From: R-RK-3 sp963842775
GTDB lineage: Bacteria; Pseudomonadota; Alphaproteobacteria; Rhizobiales; Rhodomicrobiaceae
NCBI GenBank assembly: GCA_963842775.1
Contig: CAWJHQ010000010.1
Span: 124,001 to 188,000 of the forward strand
Direction of reading: 5' to 3'
Length of the DNA stretch: 64,000 nucleotides
Positions 8,523-19,499 of this stretch are shown in pieces. The notes below the pieces were generated by a model that was not told the DNA's origin, made no database searches, and saw only the letters and a program-made list of their open reading frames with translations. Position 1 is the stretch's first letter. Every line of letters starts with the position of its first letter. The position numbers were made by a program, and so were the translations under genes.

Positions 8523-8741
8523 ACACCCCTCGACTTAACCGGCAGCCAGCCCATTGCGATGGGTATCTGTGATTGCGAAGATTGTAAATATGCAACTTAA
8601 AGGTGTATTAACCTTTTACCGTATCTGTGGCTTCGGTGCCATAGTGTTAACTACGTGCTCTCCCGTTCCGCTAGAATTTGCAGCTCTCAACAGTGATGAT
8701 TGTATTGTACGCACCACGGGCGCGCCACGCGTAAGGCGTTG

Positions 8742-10379
<1,638 letters not shown>

Positions 10380-10388
10380 CAGCGGCTC

Positions 10389-11489
10389 CTATTTGAAAAT
10401 CTTGCGCGGATCGAACGCGTCGCGCACCGCCTCGCCGACGAAGATCAGGAGGCTCAGCATGATGGCGATGACGAAGAAGGCGGTGAGTCCGAGCCATGGC
10501 GCATGCAGATTGTCCTTGCCCTGCGCCAGGAGTTCGCCAAGCGAAGGCGAGCCGGGCGGCAGCCCGAAGCCGAGAAAGTCGAGCGAGGTGAGCGTCGTGA
10601 TCGACCCATTCAGGATGAACGGCATGAAGGTGAGCGTGGCGACCATCGCGTTCGGCAGGAGATGCTTGAACATGATCTTGGCGTTCGACAAGCCAAGAGC
10701 ACGCGCCGCCTGGATATATTCGAAATTGCGCCCGCGCAGGAATTCAGCCCGCACCACGCCAACAAGCGACACCCAGCTGAACAAGAGCATGATGCCGAGC
10801 AGGATCCAGAAATTCGGCGCGATCACGGATGCGATGATGATGAGAAGATAAAGCGTGGGAATCGAAGTCCAGATTTCGATGAAACGCTGAAACAGGAGAT
10901 CCACCCAGCCGCCGAAATAGCCTTGCACCGCTCCCGCGGCCACGCCGATGATCGAGGAGAGGATCGTCAGCGTCAGCCCGAACAGCACTGAAATGCGGAA
11001 GCCGTAGATGATGCGGGCCAGCACGTCACGGCCCTGGTCGTCGGTGCCGAGCGGATTCTCGGCGGACGGGCGCGCGGGCGCGGGCTCCGGCAGGTTCAGA
11101 TTGATGGTGCGGTAGCTGTAGCGGAAGGGCGGCCAAAGCATCCAGCCGCCCTTTTGTTTGATGAGATCCTGCACGAAAGGATCGCGGTAATCCGCTTCCG
11201 TCCGGAACTCGCCACCGAAGGTGGTTTCGGGATAGGTGACGAATACCGGCGAATAATATCCGCCGTCATATTTGATGATGAAGGGTTTGTCGTTGGAGAG
11301 GAATTCGGCGAACAGTGTGATGACGAACAGGAACAGGAAGATCCAGAGACTGTAATAGCCGCGCCGGTTGGCCTTGAAGTTTTCCCAACGGCGCCGGTTG
11401 ATGGGCGACATCGGCAAGCCGGTGGGCTGCGCCACGGCGACCATTGGCCCGGCCGTATCCAGCTCTTCCTTGGTGACGCGTGCTTCCAT
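10389..11489 (-). CDS. yejE: Peptide ABC transporter permease YejE
   Basis: Inner-membrane permease of the Yej importer, 366 residues. The N-terminal cytoplasmic part contains PINRRRWENFKANRRGYYSLW, the usual YejE/OppC start, then the first membrane helix. A periplasmic loop with DYRDPFVQDLIKQKGGWMLWPPFRYS is characteristic of YejE rather than OppC. The EAA-type loop that contacts the ATPase is EYIQAARALGLSNAKIMFKHLLPNA. It is 5 bp downstream of yejB and 9 bp upstream of yejF. Confidence 0.93.
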   Translation of the reverse strand: MEARVTKEELDTAGPMVAVAQPTGLPMSPINRRRWENFKANRRGYYSLWIFLFLFVITLFAEFLSNDKPFIIKYDGGYYSPVFVTYPETTFGGEFRTEADYRDPFVQDLIKQKGGWMLWPPFRYSYRTINLNLPEPAPARPSAENPLGTDDQGRDVLARIIYGFRISVLFGLTLTILSSIIGVAAGAVQGYFGGWVDLLFQRFIEIWTSIPTLYLLIIIASVIAPNFWILLGIMLLFSWVSLVGVVRAEFLRGRNFEYIQAARALGLSNAKIMFKHLLPNAMVATLTFMPFILNGSITTLTSLDFLGFGLPPGSPSLGELLAQGKDNLHAPWLGLTAFFVIAIMLSLLIFVGEAVRDAFDPRKIFK

Positions 11490-11494
11490 GACGG

Positions 11495-12614
11495 CTACAC
11501 CTCGCGCAATTCAAAGTCGATGCGCGGATCGATCCACGTATAGGTGAGATCCGAGATCAGGTTGATCACGAGGCCGATCAGCGAGAAAATGTAGAGCGTT
11601 CCAAATACGACGGGATAGTCCCGGTTGACGACGGATTCGAAAGACAGGAGGCCGAGTCCGTCCAGAGAGAAGATCGTCTCGATCAGCAGCGACGAGCCGA
11701 AAAAGGCGCCCAGAAATGCGCCAGGGAAGCCGGCGACCACGATCAGCATGGCATTGCGGAAGACATGCCCATAGAGCACCTGGCGGTCGGTCAGGCCTTT
11801 GGCGCGGGCGGTCATCACATATTGTTTCTTGATCTCATCCAGGAACGAATTCTTGGTGAGAAAAGCCAGCGTGGCGAAGGAGGCGAGCGACATCGCCGTC
11901 AGCGGCAGCACCAGATGCCAGAAATAATCGAGCGATCTTCATCGGCCAGGAGAGCTGCGTCCCAATTGTCCGATGTGCAGGCCGCGCAAGCGGGAACCAG
12001 TCGAGGAAGGTGCCGCCGGCAAACAGCACGATCAGCAGCACCGCGAAAAGGAAGCCGGGGATCGCGTAGCCGATGACGATGAAGGCGCTGCTCCAGACGT
12101 CGAAGGGCGTGCCGTCCTTTACCGCCTTCCGGATGCCGAGCGGAATCGAAATGCAGTAGGAGATCAGCGTCATCCAGAGGCCAAGCGAAATCGACACCGG
12201 CATTTTCTCGATGATCAGACTGATGACGCTGACGTCGCGGAAATAGCTCTCGCCGAAATTGAAGGTGAGGTAGTTCCCCATCATCAGGAAGAAGCGCTCA
12301 AGCGGCGGCTTGTCGAAGCCATATTGCTTCTCCAGCGTCTTGATGAATTCCGGATCGAGCCCTTGCGCACCGCGATATTTCGATGAGTTCCCCTCGCCTG
12401 GTCCGGCTCCCGGCTGCGTCTGGCGTATGCCGAGCTCGCTGCCCGAGCCGCCGCCGATGCGCGCCGTGGCGCCGGGATCGGTGCCGGTGAGCTGGGCGAT
12501 CATCCGCTCGACCGGGCCGCCGGGCGCGAATTGCACGATCGCGAAGCTGACGACCATGATGCCGAGCAATGTCGGGATCATCAGCAGGATGCGGCGAAGG
12601 ATATAATTTCCCAT
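11495..12614 (-). CDS. yejB: Peptide ABC transporter permease YejB (frameshifts)
   Basis: The partner permease of the Yej importer. The N-terminus MGNYILRRILLMIPTLLGIM and the glycine-rich periplasmic insert are typical of YejB. The EAA loop YVMTARAKGLTDRQVLYGHVFRNA lies in the second frame. One extra base at about 11930 breaks the frame before DYFWHLVLPL. Just upstream, three further single-base insertions between about 11955 and 12000 garble a short stretch (expected RGLHSDNWDA) but cancel out in frame. Corrected length is about 371 residues. These look like sequencing errors. Confidence 0.88.
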
Positions 12615-12636
12615 GACGGCGTCGGCTTCTTCTTGT

Positions 12637-14496
12637 TTATGGCTTCAGCTTTGCGGCCTTTTCGGCGTCGTACCACCAGGTGTCCTGGATGCCGCGATCA
12701 TAAGTCGGCTTCGTCGCGGGCCAGGAAAAGCGGTCCCAGAAGGCGATATTGTGGGCCGCCTTGTTCCATTGCGGCACCCAGTAATGGCCGGCGCGCAGCA
12801 CGCGGTCCAGCGCATGGGCGATGGTGCGCAGCTCATCGCGGCTCTTGGCGTTCAGCATCTGGTCGATGAGGGTGTCGATGACGGGATCGGCGATGCCGGC
12901 CAGATTGCGGCTGCCCTTGGTCGCGGCGGCCTCCGAACTCCAAAAGAGGCGCATCTCCGGGCCCGGCGTTACGTCCAGGGCGAAGCGCGACATGTCGAGG
13001 TCGTAGTCGAAATCCTTCAGGCGCACCTGATATTGGGCGGAGTCGATGTTGCGGATGGAGGCCTGAACGCCGAGCGATTTGAGCTTCTCGACATAGAAGC
13101 TGAAGATCTTTTCCAGACCCGGCTCGTCCATCAGCAATTCGAGCGTCAATTCCTCGCCCTTGGCGTTGACGCGGATTCCACGCTCGTTCACCGTCCATCC
13201 GGCTTCGTCAAGCAGCTTGGACGCGGCGGTGAGTTGCCGGCGGTCGCGCCCGCTGCCGTCGGAGACTGGCGGCGCATAGGGTTCGCCGAAGACTTCTGCC
13301 GGAAGCTTGTCGCGGAACGGCTCCAGGATTTTCAGTTCGGCCTCGCTGGGGAGGCCCTTGGCTTCCAGATCGGAATTGGCGAAGAAACTGTGGGTGCGTT
13401 TATAGAGGCCATAAAACAGGTTCTTGTTGCACCATTCGAAATCGAAGGCGTAGTCGAGCGCCTTGCGCACACGGGGATCGGCGAATTTTGCCCGCCTGGT
13501 GTTGATGAACCAGCCTTGCGCGCCAGACGGGCTGCCATCGGGCAGCGTCGCCAGCTTGATCTTGCCCTGGTCGACCTGCGGGATCTTGTATTCGGTCGCC
13601 CAGCTCTTGGAGGTGAATTCCTCGCGCAGATCGTAGGCGCCGGCCTTGAAGGCTTCGAGGCCCGCCGTGCGATCGCGGAAATATTCATAGCGGATTTCGT
13701 CGAAATTCCACCGCCCGCGATTGACCGGCAGATCCTTGGCCCAATAATCGGGCCGCCGCTTATAGGTGATGGTGGTGCCCGGCTTATATGGGCCGACCTC
13801 ATAGGGTCCGGACGCCATCGGCGGCTCAAGCGAGGGCTTGTAGAAATCGACGGTTTCGTAGGATGCTTTGGCGAGGATGGGCAGTCCGGCGACGATCAGC
13901 GGCAGGTCCCGCATATTCTCGCCCCGGAATTCGAAGCGCACCGTGAGCGGGTCGATGGCCTCGGCCTTGGCGACGTCGCGCAAGGGGCCGGCATAGGCGG
14001 GATGCGCCTTGGCCGGATCGCGCAGTTTTTCGAAAGTGAAGACGACATCGTCCGCCGTGACGGGAGTGCCGTTGCGGAACTTCGCCTCGGGCCGCAAATA
14101 GAAGGTCACCGCGCGCTTGTCGTCCGCGACCTCGGCGGAATGGGCAATCAGGCCGTACATGGCGTCCGGTTCGTCCTGGGCGCGAGCCATGAGGCTGTCG
14201 AAAAGAAATTCGAGCCCTTGCGCCGGGTCGTCCCGGAGGATGAACGGATTGAAGCTGTTGAACGTCAGCACCGAGGCTGTGCCGATCGTCGCCAGCCGCC
14301 CGCCTTTGGGCGCGTCCGGGTTGACGTATTTGAAATGCTTGAAATCGGGCGGATAGGCCAGATCGCCAAAGGCGGACAGCCCGTGCTTCTTCTCGGCGGC
14401 GGTGGCGGAAAGAGTGAGGGCGAAAAGGATCGCGACGACTTCGACGATATAAGAAACCTTGCTCTTCACCACGCCTTTTACCCGCCCTTTCAGCAT
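12637..14496 (-). CDS. yejA: Extracellular peptide-binding protein, YejA type, copy 1
   Basis: Periplasmic solute-binding protein (SBP family 5) that delivers peptides to YejBEF. The 619-residue protein has a signal peptide ending near LTLSATAAEKKHG, then KHFKYVNPDAPKGGRL, the usual YejA start of the mature domain. The C-terminus has VPQWNKAAHNIAFWDRFS and QDTWWYDAEKAAKL. I chose the ATG at 14496 (MLKGRVKGV) because the open frame beyond it runs into the upstream gene. It is 10 bp downstream of the second binding-protein gene, and the two proteins share the same ends (WWYD.AKAAKL). The frame is clean. Confidence 0.9.
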   Translation of the reverse strand: MLKGRVKGVVKSKVSYIVEVVAILFALTLSATAAEKKHGLSAFGDLAYPPDFKHFKYVNPDAPKGGRLATIGTASVLTFNSFNPFILRDDPAQGLEFLFDSLMARAQDEPDAMYGLIAHSAEVADDKRAVTFYLRPEAKFRNGTPVTADDVVFTFEKLRDPAKAHPAYAGPLRDVAKAEAIDPLTVRFEFRGENMRDLPLIVAGLPILAKASYETVDFYKPSLEPPMASGPYEVGPYKPGTTITYKRRPDYWAKDLPVNRGRWNFDEIRYEYFRDRTAGLEAFKAGAYDLREEFTSKSWATEYKIPQVDQGKIKLATLPDGSPSGAQGWFINTRRAKFADPRVRKALDYAFDFEWCNKNLFYGLYKRTHSFFANSDLEAKGLPSEAELKILEPFRDKLPAEVFGEPYAPPVSDGSGRDRRQLTAASKLLDEAGWTVNERGIRVNAKGEELTLELLMDEPGLEKIFSFYVEKLKSLGVQASIRNIDSAQYQVRLKDFDYDLDMSRFALDVTPGPEMRLFWSSEAAATKGSRNLAGIADPVIDTLIDQMLNAKSRDELRTIAHALDRVLRAGHYWVPQWNKAAHNIAFWDRFSWPATKPTYDRGIQDTWWYDAEKAAKLKP

Positions 14497-14506
14497 CGAG
14501 TAATCT

Positions 14507-16366
14507 CTAGTTCCCTGCAAGCTTGGCCGCCTTTGCTTCGTCATACCACCAAACCGTCGGAAATCCGATAGCGCGAGAGGGCAGCGTCTCGGGGTGGGAG
14601 TATTTGTTCCAATATGCGATCCGCTCGTTCGGGGAGTAAAATTGCGGGACCACGTAGTGATTCCACAGCAATACCCGGTCCAGCGCCCGGCTGGCCGCAA
14701 CGAGGTCTTCGCGGTCCGTGGCGAAGATGATGCGGTCGATCAGTTTGTCGACAGCCGGGTTCTTGATACCGATGCTGTTCAGGCTTCCGGGGCGGTCGGC
14801 GGCGGCCGATCCCCAGAAATCGCGCTGCTCGTTTCCGGGCGATTCCGACTGCCCGAAGCTATCGGTGATGATATCGAAATCGAATTCGTCCGTGCGCGCC
14901 TGATATTGCGCGGCGTCGACCACACGTATCGATACTTTGACGCCCAGGCGTTCCAGGGCCTGCTTATAGGGTTCTGCGATTCGCACGGAATCCGGCTGCA
15001 CCAGCAGGAAGTCGGCGGTCATGGGCTCGCCCGTCTTGGTGTTGACAAGAGCGCCATCCTTGACTTCCCACCCCGCCTCATTGAGCAGCTTAGCGGCCTC
15101 ACGCCAGTTGCGGCGGTCGATGATGGAGTTGGCATCGTTGACCGGGTTCTTGTATTCGGTGGTGAAAACCTCCGGCGGGACTTGGTCTCGTACCGTTTCG
15201 AGGATCTCCAGCTCCTTCCCCTGGGGCAGGCCGCGAGCGGCGAGTTCGGTGTTCTCGAAGATAGCTCGATACGCGCGAATACTGCCCATAGAACAGGTTC
15301 TGGTTCATCCATTCGAAATTGAACGCAAGATTGAAAGCGTGGCGGACGCGAGGGTCGGCGAATTGCTTGCGGCGCGTATTCAGCACGAAAGCCTGCATCG
15401 CGCACCGGATTCTTGAGCCGGATGTCGCCATTCTTGATGACCTTGCCGGATCTGACCGCTGGAAAATCGTAGGCCGTCGCCCAGCTCTTGGCCGAGTTCT
15501 CATTGAAATAGTCGAGCTGGCCGGCTTTGAACGCCTCGAAGGCGATCTGCCGGTCGCCGAAATAGTCGAAGCGGATCTCGTCCACATTATTCTGCCCGAC
15601 ATTGACCGGCAGATTGGCGGCCCAATAATCCTTCACTCGCTCATAAGTGACATAGCGGCCGGGCTCGAAGGCTTTGACCTTGTAGGCGCCGCTGCCGAGC
15701 GGCACATCCAGCCAGGTCTTGGAGGGATCGCGCGCAGTACCGCCTTCATTGTCGTAAAAATGCTTCGGGAGGATCATAAGCTGTCCGACGATCTGCGGCA
15801 GCTCGCGGTTGTTCTTCTCATCGAAATAGAAGGTGACTTCGCGTTCGCCCGTCTTTTTTACGTCGGTGACGTTCTTGTAATAGAAGGCACGCTGCGGATT
15901 GTACTTCTTCAGCGCGTCCATGCTGAAGATGACGTCTTCCGGGCGTAATCGGCTTGCCGTCATGCCACCGCGCCTCGTCACGCAGCTTGTATGTGACGCT
16001 GGAGAAATCCGGAGGATAGGACACCCATTCGGCGACCTGCGCATATTCGCTGGAGGGCTCATCGGCGCTGCTTGCCATCAGCCGATCGTAGATAAAGCCC
16101 GATGCCATGCCGGCGGCCTTGGCGCCCTTGTAGGGAATGACGTTGAAGCTGTCGAAGGTGCCGATAGCCGTCAGCCGCACGCTGCCGCCCTTAGGCGCAT
16201 TCGGGTTCACATAGTCGAAATGCTTGAAATCCGGCCCATATTTCGGTGCGCCGATCAGGCTGGTTGCATGCCGCTTTTCCTGGGCGTGGAGGCTGCTCGC
16301 CGCCAGCACGAGTGCGGCGGAAAATATAACGAATTTCAGGCCGGAAAGGAGCCGGTTCATCATCAT
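14507..16366 (-). CDS. Extracellular peptide-binding protein, YejA type, copy 2 (three frameshifts)
   Basis: A second SBP family 5 protein heading the yej operon. A signal peptide (FVIFSAALVLAASSLHAQEK) precedes GPDFKHFDYVNPNAPKGGSV, and the protein ends FPTVWWYDEAKAAKLAGN. Three single-base insertions break it: in the GGG run at 15941-15943 (KPITP, then EDVIFSMD), at about 15399 (before MQAFVLNTRRKQF) and at about 15260 (before FENTELAARG). Removing them gives about 618 residues, nearly the same as copy 1. The start is one of three adjacent ATGs at 16366, 16363 and 16360. Paired yejA genes with different specificities are common in rhizobia. Confidence 0.87.
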
Positions 16367-16697
16367 CTCATGGCTTGGGACGTTGTGGCCACTCAGGGAC
16401 CGCATAACCTAATCTGTCCACTAGAATGGATTCGGGAAATGCGGGGGCCAAATTAAAAATATGTCATGCGCCCGCGACTATAGCGGTTTTTCTTCATCGC
16501 AGGCGAGAAAACAGAGGCAATTCATCGATGTCGCCGGTTTTGCCGCGCTCATGCCGACAGCCTCAACGCAGATGCCGCCAGCCGTTTGAGGCGTGGCGGC
16601 GCGCAACGGCGGCGCCTAAGTCTCGATTGCCATGCTCAACACACCAGGGCCGGCGGAGCCGATATTTCCCGGTGTTGCCGTGCCGCGATCCGCCCCG
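16367..16697. other. Noncoding gap upstream of the yej operon
   Basis: These 331 bp separate the minus-strand yejA copy 2 start from the 3' end of the minus-strand cytochrome gene. The promoter of the yej operon should lie in its left part, which is relatively AT-rich around 16440-16500. I see no ORF with family support, no RNA gene and no strong hairpin. Confidence 0.4.
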
Positions 16698-17372
16698 CTA
16701 TTGCGTGCTGCCCTGAGCGCCAGGCTTGGCTTCCGAGCCGTGAGCGGGCGGCTGTCCGTTTGGCTGCGCAGGCGCGTTGGCGCCACCCGCCGCGGGAGCG
16801 GCGCCGGTATTCGGTGCTGCCGCGGGCGCCGCAGCGCCTTCCTGCGGGGTCGGAAACGGCGGTGCGTTTGGCGTCACGGAGCGCAGATAGGCGATGACAT
16901 CGGCGCGGTCGGTGTCTTTCTTGATGCCGGCGAAAGCCATCTTTGTGCCGGCGACGCAGGCCTTTGGGTCATGGAGAAAGCAATTCAGCTTTTCGTAATC
17001 CCAGTTGCCGCCATAGGCCTTGAGAGCGGCCGAATAGGCAAAGCCCTCATGGCTGGCGACCGGCCGTCCGACGATGCCGTAGAGATCTGGCCCGACCTTA
17101 TTCGGCCCGCCTTGTTCGAAGGTGTGGCAGGAGGCGCATTTCTTTGCCTGAGCCGCGCCCGCATCAACTTTCGCGCTGGCCAGCAGCACCGGCAGCGGTT
17201 GCGACGCGGCTGCCCCTGCCGCGGCAGGCGCGGCAGTGTCGGCGTGTTCCACCGGCGCTTCGGGTACGCCGCCGCGCGGATAGAGGATGTTGATGAACGT
17301 ATTCGTGCCGAAGAGGACGAGCAGCGACGATAGAACCGCGCCCGCGATCATATTGATCGTCATTTTATCCAT
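16698..17372 (-). CDS. Membrane-anchored c-type cytochrome (CycM-like)
   Basis: An electron carrier of the cytochrome c552/CycM kind, which in rhizobia feeds aa3-type terminal oxidases. Residues 8-30 form an uncleaved membrane anchor (AGAVLSSLLVLFGTNTFINIL). An Ala/Pro linker follows, then the haem site CASCH (79-83) and the axial methionine in GTKMAFAGI (Met145). After the haem domain there is an unusual low-complexity tail of about 50 residues rich in Ala, Pro and Gly. Total length is 224 residues. It is divergent from kdsB; no oxidase genes are nearby. Confidence 0.88.
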   Translation of the reverse strand: MDKMTINMIAGAVLSSLLVLFGTNTFINILYPRGGVPEAPVEHADTAAPAAAGAAASQPLPVLLASAKVDAGAAQAKKCASCHTFEQGGPNKVGPDLYGIVGRPVASHEGFAYSAALKAYGGNWDYEKLNCFLHDPKACVAGTKMAFAGIKKDTDRADVIAYLRSVTPNAPPFPTPQEGAAAPAAAPNTGAAPAAGGANAPAQPNGQPPAHGSEAKPGAQGSTQ

Positions 17373-17664
17373 TAGCGGCCCCTTTTTGTTGCCGTCGCCT
17401 CAAAGACGAGACTAACAAGCCCACCTTACCAAATTCCGAGGATTTCTTCCTTGCCAATACGACAGCTCATGGCGCAGAAAAAGCCCTCTGCAAGGGCGAA
17501 TTGTCTCAGCCGGAGCATTTTCCAGCAAGGCGCATGTCACTTTGCGTCGCGGAAATGCGACCAAGCAAAAACCTAAGGCGCCGCCCCGAAGTCCGTTGGG
17601 ACGGAAAGGCTTAGGGCGGCGACGCTCCGGCAACCGTGCCATAAACCGGGCGGAATAAGAAGGA

Positions 17665-18421
17665 ATGGATGCGCGCATGGCAAGGCCCTTAATCGTAATT
17701 CCCTCTCGAATTGGCGCAACGAGGCTGCCGCGCAAGCCGCTTGCCGAGATCGCCGGAGAGCCGATGATCGTGCATGTCTGGCGGCGGGCGATGGAAGCCG
17801 AGGCCGGCGATGTCGTCGTCGCGACGGATGCGGCCGAGATCGCGGCAGCGATTGAGAAAGCTGGGGGTAAGGCTGTCATGACGCGCGCCGATCATCCGAG
17901 CGGGTCGGATCGGGTGTTCGAGGCGGCCAATATCGTCGACCCGGACGGGCAGATCGGCATCATCGTCAACGTGCAGGGCGATCAGCCGGTGCTGGAGCCA
18001 TCCGTCATCCGCGACACGATCGCGCCGCTATCTGATCCGGCGGTCGACATCGCCACGGTCGCCGCGATCATCGATGGACCCCGCGACGGTGCTGGAGCCG
18101 AGCGTGGTGAAGATGATCGGAACGCCGCTGCCGGACGGAAACACATTCCGCGCGCTTTATTTCACCCGCGCGCCCGCGCCTTTCGGTCCCGGACCGCTCT
18201 TTCATCATATCGGCCTTTACGCCTATCGCCGCACGGCGCTGGCGCGTTTCGTCAAACTGCCCCCTTCGCCGCTGGAATTGCGCGAAAAGCTGGAGCAGCT
18301 CCGCGCGCTGGAAGCCGGGATGCGCATCGACGTCAAATGCGTCGCCAGCGTGCCGATGAGCGTCGACACGCCGGACGATCTGGAAAAGGTGCGCGCTTTT
18401 TTCCGCGCGCGCGGAAATTGA
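17665..18421 (+). CDS. kdsB: 3-deoxy-manno-octulosonate cytidylyltransferase (one frameshift)
   Basis: Activates Kdo as CMP-Kdo for lipopolysaccharide core synthesis. The N-terminus MARPLIVIPSRIGATRLPRKPLAEIAG carries the CTP-binding IPSR...TRLP.KPL motif; VVVATD, HPSGSDRV and NVQGDQPVLEP follow. An extra G near 18094 shifts the frame, which continues EPSVVKMIGTPLPDG, HHIGLYAYRR and PLELREKLEQLRALEAGMRI. The two ATGs at 17665 and 17677 both fit; an AGAAGGA site lies right before the first. Corrected length is about 250 residues. It lies 9 bp upstream of pheA. Confidence 0.92.
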
Positions 18422-18430
18422 ACAACGGAA

Positions 18431-19366
18431 ATGGCGGCAATGTCATCACCTGCACAAAGAACGAAGAAACCCAAAGCCCAGGCTGCGCAAAAATCAGCCT
18501 CCGGCGACAAGGCTGCGAACACCGTGCTCTATCAGGGCGAGCCGGGGGCGAATTCGCATCTGGCCTGCCTGAAGGCGTTTCCCGACATGGCTCCGGAAGC
18601 GTGCCCGACATTCGAGGATGCGCTCGCCGGATTGCGGCAGGGCCAGGCGCGCTATGCGCTCATTCCGATCGAAAATACGGTGGCGGGGCGCGTCGCCGAT
18701 GTGCACCATTTGCTCCCAAGCTCGGAGCTGTTCATCGTCGGCGAGCATTTTGAGCGTATCTACCATCAGCTCCTGGTGCTCCCGGACGCAAAGCTCGAAG
18801 ATCTGAAAACCGTGCACAGCCACACGCACGCGCTCGGACAATGCCGCGGCGTGATCCGCGAACTGGGCCTGAAGCCCGTCACCGAGGCGGATACGGCGGG
18901 CGCGGCGCGGATGCTCTCCGAGGAGCGCGACGTGACGAAAGCGGTCATTGCCTCGAAGCTCGCGGCGGAAATCTACGGCCTGCGCATTCTGCGCGGCAAT
19001 ATCGAGGATGCCGAGCACAACACCACGCGCTTCATCACCCTGTCGGCCGACAGCGACGAAGCGCCATCCGGCAACGGGCCGGTGATCACGACCTTCATTT
19101 TCCGCGTCCGCAACGTATCCGCCGCGCTCTATAAGGCGCTGGGCGGGTTCGCGACCAACGGCGTCAACATGACCAAGCTGGAATCCTACATGGTCGGCGG
19201 GGCCTTCACCGCGACCTTGTTCTACGCCGACATCGAGGGCCATCCGGAGGACCGCGCCGTTCAGCTCGCGCTGGAGGAATGCCGGTTCTTCTCCTCCGAA
19301 TTCCGCGTCGTCGGCGTCTATCCGGCCAGCCCGTTCCGCGCCGAGCAGCGGGAGAAGTCCGCTTAG
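18431..19366 (+). CDS. pheA: Prephenate dehydratase
   Basis: Converts prephenate to phenylpyruvate for phenylalanine synthesis. The 311-residue monofunctional enzyme has a lysine-rich N-terminal extension of about 30 residues, then the PDT domain (YQGEPGANSHLACLKAFP; YALIPIENTVAGRV; NTTRF at its end), then an ACT domain from about residue 220. The ACT part carries the phenylalanine-binding GVNMTKLESYMVGG (the ESRP-type motif, here ESYM). There is no chorismate mutase domain. It follows kdsB closely, a pairing common in alphaproteobacteria, and ends at a strong hairpin. Confidence 0.94.
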   Translation: MAAMSSPAQRTKKPKAQAAQKSASGDKAANTVLYQGEPGANSHLACLKAFPDMAPEACPTFEDALAGLRQGQARYALIPIENTVAGRVADVHHLLPSSELFIVGEHFERIYHQLLVLPDAKLEDLKTVHSHTHALGQCRGVIRELGLKPVTEADTAGAARMLSEERDVTKAVIASKLAAEIYGLRILRGNIEDAEHNTTRFITLSADSDEAPSGNGPVITTFIFRVRNVSAALYKALGGFATNGVNMTKLESYMVGGAFTATLFYADIEGHPEDRAVQLALEECRFFSSEFRVVGVYPASPFRAEQREKSA

Positions 19367-19397
19367 CGCGCGATCGGTTTAAGCCAGCACATTTTTT

Positions 19398-19480
19398 TGT
19401 CATCCCCGCGAAAGCGGGGATCCAGTATACGATCGCCAATTGCGGTCGATTACTGGATCCCCGCTTTCGCGGGGATGACA
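19398..19480. terminator. Large inverted repeat between convergent pheA and GMC gene
   Basis: The arms are each about 30 bp: TGTCATCCCCGCGAAAGCGG and following at 19398, and its reverse complement ending GCGGGGATGACA at 19480. A T-run precedes the left arm. It lies between two convergent genes, so it can stop transcription from both sides. The core CCCCGCGAAAGCGGGG is a widespread proteobacterial intergenic repeat; a short related piece is at 30537-30560. Confidence 0.8.
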
Positions 19481-19499
19481 GGAGAAGAAGCGTCCGGCG

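Larger units (their letters stand above)
7500..8735. mobile_element. Putative 1.2-kb inserted unit: AT-rich cargo bounded by 69-bp direct repeats
   Basis: A perfect 69-bp direct repeat occurs at 7500-7568 and 8736-8804, giving a repeat unit of 1236 bp. Between about 7690 and 8730 the base composition falls to roughly one third GC, while genes on both sides are clearly above 60%. The cargo is three small overlapping minus-strand ORFs. No integrase, transposase or tRNA is visible. The layout is that of an element that entered the 3' end of yejF and restored or duplicated that end. A leftover from recombination between two yejF alleles is the main alternative. Confidence 0.55.

Noticed and set aside
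12613..14571. A 652-codon plus-strand open frame opposite yejA copy 1
   Set aside because: It is the mirror of a well-supported gene; high-GC codon use makes long antisense frames common and its product matches nothing.
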